DNA from: an uncultured bacterium | Lineage (GTDB): Bacteria; Cyanobacteriota; Vampirovibrionia; Gastranaerophilales; Gastranaerophilaceae | NCBI GenBank assembly: GCA_949298805.1 | Contig: CASFXY010000007.1 | Coordinates: 38,149 to 102,148 of the forward strand | Direction: 5' to 3' | DNA length: 64,000 bases | Part shown: positions 62,033 to 64,000 of the stretch, in pieces | Layout: each line of letters starts with the position of its first letter | How positions within the stretch are numbered: the first letter of the stretch is position 1 | Notes under the pieces: model-generated | What the model was told of the DNA's origin: nothing | What the model saw: the letters and a program-made list of their open reading frames with translations, nothing else | The model's database searches: none | Translations under genes and position numbers: made by a program

Positions 62033-63850
62033 ATGAATTTAAACTCAATAAAAACGGATAGAGCTTTTGATTATGGATATTTATTAAAAAGAATATGGCC
62101 ATATATTAAACCCGTAATGTTTAGAATAATTATAGGTTTTTCTCTTGCAATACCTCTGGGACTATTGGACGGCGCAACAGCTTTTGCTCTAAAGCCATAC
62201 ATAGACGTTGTAATTAACGGAAACACTTATGCATACAAAGGTTTTGTACTTACCAGAGATATGCTGGCAACAATAATCCCATGGGCAATTATACTATTTG
62301 CAATAATACAGGGCTTACTTAAATATATAAATTCATACCTTACGGATTGGATAAGCATTAAAATATCAAATTCTGTTAAAGAGGATTTATTTAAAAAACT
62401 TGTTTATCTTGATTCAAAATTCTATGATGATAACACCTCGGGTCTTGTAATTTCAAGGTTTTTATCCGATCCGGATGCAGCATCAAAAAGTATTGTAGAG
62501 TCTACAAAAACATTAATAACGGCTTTTACAAGCTCTCTTGGGTTAATTGGTGTACTTTTGTATAATTCATGGAAACTGGCTTTTGTTGGAGTTGTAGTGC
62601 TTGTGTGTGCCTTTATTCCCGTTTCTCTTATAAGAAAAAGGGTAAAAAATGTTTCTAACGCATCAATGGTAGTTGGCAGCGGCATGACAACAAATGTTAA
62701 TGAAACATATCATGGTAATAAAATTATTAGCGGTTATTGTCTGCAGGAAGATATTTATTTAAAATTTAAAACTCAAATAAGGGAACTTTTTAATCTTTCA
62801 ATGTCTTTAACAAAAAGATCCGGATGGCTTTCTCCGATTATGTATTTTATTGCAAGTATTGGTGTAGCTGTGGTTATGGTAGTAGGCAACCACCTTATTA
62901 TTTCTGGCGAAATGTCAACAGGTTCTCTTGCAAGCTTTATCACATCTTTACTATTACTATATAAGCCAATCAAAACCCTTGGAGGGACCCTAACAGGTAT
63001 GCAAACAATTTTTGTATGCATGAATAGAGTATTTGAACTTTTTGATATACAACCCGAAATTAAAAACAAAGAAAATGCAAAAGAATTAAAAAGCGTTGAA
63101 AACAATATAACTTTTGAAAATGTATGTTTTGAATATGAGGAAAATAAACCCGTATTGAACAATATATCATTTGAAGTTAAAAAAGGAGAAATACTTGCAC
63201 TTGTAGGAAATTCTGGAGGGGGAAAATCCACAATAGTAAATCTTATACCAAGATTTTATGATATAAAATCAGGAAGCATAAAAATTGATGGTGAAGATAT
63301 AAAAAATTTCACCTTAAATTCACTCAGAAATCATATAAGCGAAGTTTTTCAAGACAATTTTTTATTCTCGGGAACAATACGCGAAAATATAATTATGGGC
63401 AAGAAAGATGCAACTGATGAAGAAATAAAACAAGTCATTCAAGCTGCTCACTTAGATGATTTTATTGTCACTCTTGAAAAAGGAATAGATACCCCGATAG
63501 GTGAAAGGGGTACAACTTTATCCGGCGGACAAAGACAAAGGGTTGCAATTGCACGCGCAATGATTAAAAATGCACCTATACTAATTTTGGATGAGGCAAC
63601 CTCTGCCTTGGATAATAAATCCGAAGCAATTGTACAAAAGGCTCTTGAAAACTTAATTAAAGGCAGAACTGTTTTTGTAATTGCACACAGGTTATCTACA
63701 ATTAAAAATGCCGATAAAATTGCCGTTATCAACGAGGGCAGGCTTGTTGAAATCGGCAATCACCATGAGTTAATGCAAATAAATAACGGGCAATATAAAA
63801 ATCTTTACGAAATGCAATTTGCAAAAGAAGATGTAGCAATGGCCGAATAA
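62033..63850 (+). CDS. MsbA-like ABC exporter
   Basis: 605 residues, half-transporter with six helices (about 30-330) fused to an ATPase (about 355-600). Walker A GNSGGGKST, Q-loop VFQDNFLFSG, signature LSGGQRQRV, Walker B ILILDEATSALD and H-loop IAHRLST are intact. It likely flips lipids (lipid A-type, given waaA) or exports another amphiphile across the inner membrane. AAGGA precedes the ATG. Confidence 0.92.
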   Translation: MNLNSIKTDRAFDYGYLLKRIWPYIKPVMFRIIIGFSLAIPLGLLDGATAFALKPYIDVVINGNTYAYKGFVLTRDMLATIIPWAIILFAIIQGLLKYINSYLTDWISIKISNSVKEDLFKKLVYLDSKFYDDNTSGLVISRFLSDPDAASKSIVESTKTLITAFTSSLGLIGVLLYNSWKLAFVGVVVLVCAFIPVSLIRKRVKNVSNASMVVGSGMTTNVNETYHGNKIISGYCLQEDIYLKFKTQIRELFNLSMSLTKRSGWLSPIMYFIASIGVAVVMVVGNHLIISGEMSTGSLASFITSLLLLYKPIKTLGGTLTGMQTIFVCMNRVFELFDIQPEIKNKENAKELKSVENNITFENVCFEYEENKPVLNNISFEVKKGEILALVGNSGGGKSTIVNLIPRFYDIKSGSIKIDGEDIKNFTLNSLRNHISEVFQDNFLFSGTIRENIIMGKKDATDEEIKQVIQAAHLDDFIVTLEKGIDTPIGERGTTLSGGQRQRVAIARAMIKNAPILILDEATSALDNKSEAIVQKALENLIKGRTVFVIAHRLSTIKNADKIAVINEGRLVEIGNHHELMQINNGQYKNLYEMQFAKEDVAMAE

Positions 63851-63871
63851 AAAAACTTGACAGAAGTTTTT
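63851..63871 (+). terminator. Terminator candidate after the ABC exporter
   Basis: AAAAACTT and AAGTTTTT pair around GACAG; the 8-bp stem is AT-rich and the T run is inside the stem. It overlaps a -35 element of the next promoter. Confidence 0.4.
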
Positions 63872-63884
63872 GAGCAAGTATTAT
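63857..63884 (+). promoter_or_regulatory. Near-consensus promoter before a tRNA-like sequence
   Basis: TTGACA (63857-63862, perfect), 16-base spacer, TATTAT (63879-63884). Predicted start about 63891, roughly 14 bases before GGGCG at 63905. This strength is typical for stable RNA genes. Confidence 0.7.
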
Positions 63885-63904
63885 AAGAAATGCAGAGATT
63901 ATTC

Positions 63905-63966
63905 GGGCGTTTAGCTCACTTGGCGAAGCCAATGTGCGAATGCACAATATGTACCAACTGAGCTAA
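63905..63966 (+). other. Palindromic tRNA-like element (tRNA 5' half facing its mirror)
   Basis: GGGCGTTTAGCTCACTTGG at 63905-63923 looks like a tRNA acceptor strand plus D arm, but no anticodon or T arm follows. Instead CCAACTGAGCTAA at 63954-63966 is the reverse complement of the D-arm segment (12 of 13 match). Between them sit two small hairpins, TTGGC-GAA-GCCAA and GTGC-GAAT-GCAC. The result would fold into a multi-branched structure. It is not a functional tRNA on either strand. Confidence 0.6.
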
Positions 63967-64000
63967 CAAAATAAATTGAAAATTGAATATGTCTTTCGGG

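Noticed and set aside
1..64000. CRISPR arrays, insertion sequences, prophage or integrase genes
   Set aside because: No regularly spaced repeats, transposases, recombinases or structural phage genes were seen.

Overview
The window reads as a chromosomal segment of a flagellated, AT-rich, diderm bacterium, most likely a non-photosynthetic relative of Cyanobacteria (Melainabacteria/Vampirovibrionia, probably Gastranaerophilales). Support: a Ycf23/DUF561 gene (27082-27870), a family known mainly from cyanobacteria and plastids; a Kdo transferase (waaA) and an MlaE-type permease, which imply an outer membrane; DAP-type peptidoglycan genes; and two flagellar clusters. No photosynthesis genes are seen. 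The taxonomic placement is inference; the gene content is read directly.

Layout. 1-4546: a truncated unknown gene on the minus strand, then flaG-like, fliS, a fliT-like gene, a CDF metal exporter and fliD. 4550-9458: rlmN, a degenerate HD-GYP protein, trmFO and pepA. 9457-13560: an MscS channel, a TPR protein, a 670-residue membrane protein of unknown family, and a 363-base intergenic stretch holding a possible 27-codon gene. 13560-25961: ribF and relA/spoT, a DUF167 protein, a GAF-GGDEF-HD-GYP protein, two glycosyltransferases, a large TPR protein, a U32 peptidase-family protein, a YbaK deacylase and a GNAT acetyltransferase. 25953-26201: tRNA-Thr(CGT), tRNA-Arg(ACG) and a 38-bp tandem duplication of the latter's 5' end. 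26259-31249: a PDZ-less HtrA protease, ycf23, a divergent GT2 protein, ilvE and an mlaE-like permease. 31366-35525: fliJ-fliK-flgD-flgE. 35580-41318: a PLP decarboxylase, small unknown proteins, a PHP phosphoesterase and a REC-HD-GYP regulator behind a textbook sigma-28 promoter. 41457-49733: coaX-dut facing folC-murG-ftsW-murD-mraY-murF. 49790-54305: DUF4127-waaA-dapF and rpsF-ssb-rpsR. 54303-61343: a compact purS-Q-L-F-M-N-D operon. 61418-64000: a Nudix hydrolase, an MsbA-like ABC exporter, and a strong promoter leading into a palindromic tRNA-like sequence cut by the window edge.

How it fits together. Motility, c-di-GMP turnover (three HD-GYP proteins, one with GGDEF) and envelope synthesis (peptidoglycan, Kdo, glycosyltransferases, MlaE, MsbA) dominate. 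The sigma-28 promoter ties the REC-HD-GYP regulator to the late flagellar regulon. There are no insertion sequences, prophage genes or CRISPR arrays.

The most notable signals are in transcription. At least seven genes have a -10 hexamer exactly 6 nt before the start codon and no useful Shine-Dalgarno, which predicts leaderless mRNAs. One divergent pair (21318/21383) is mirror-symmetric around a single palindromic -35 box. Two tRNA loci carry extra copies of tRNA 5' ends.
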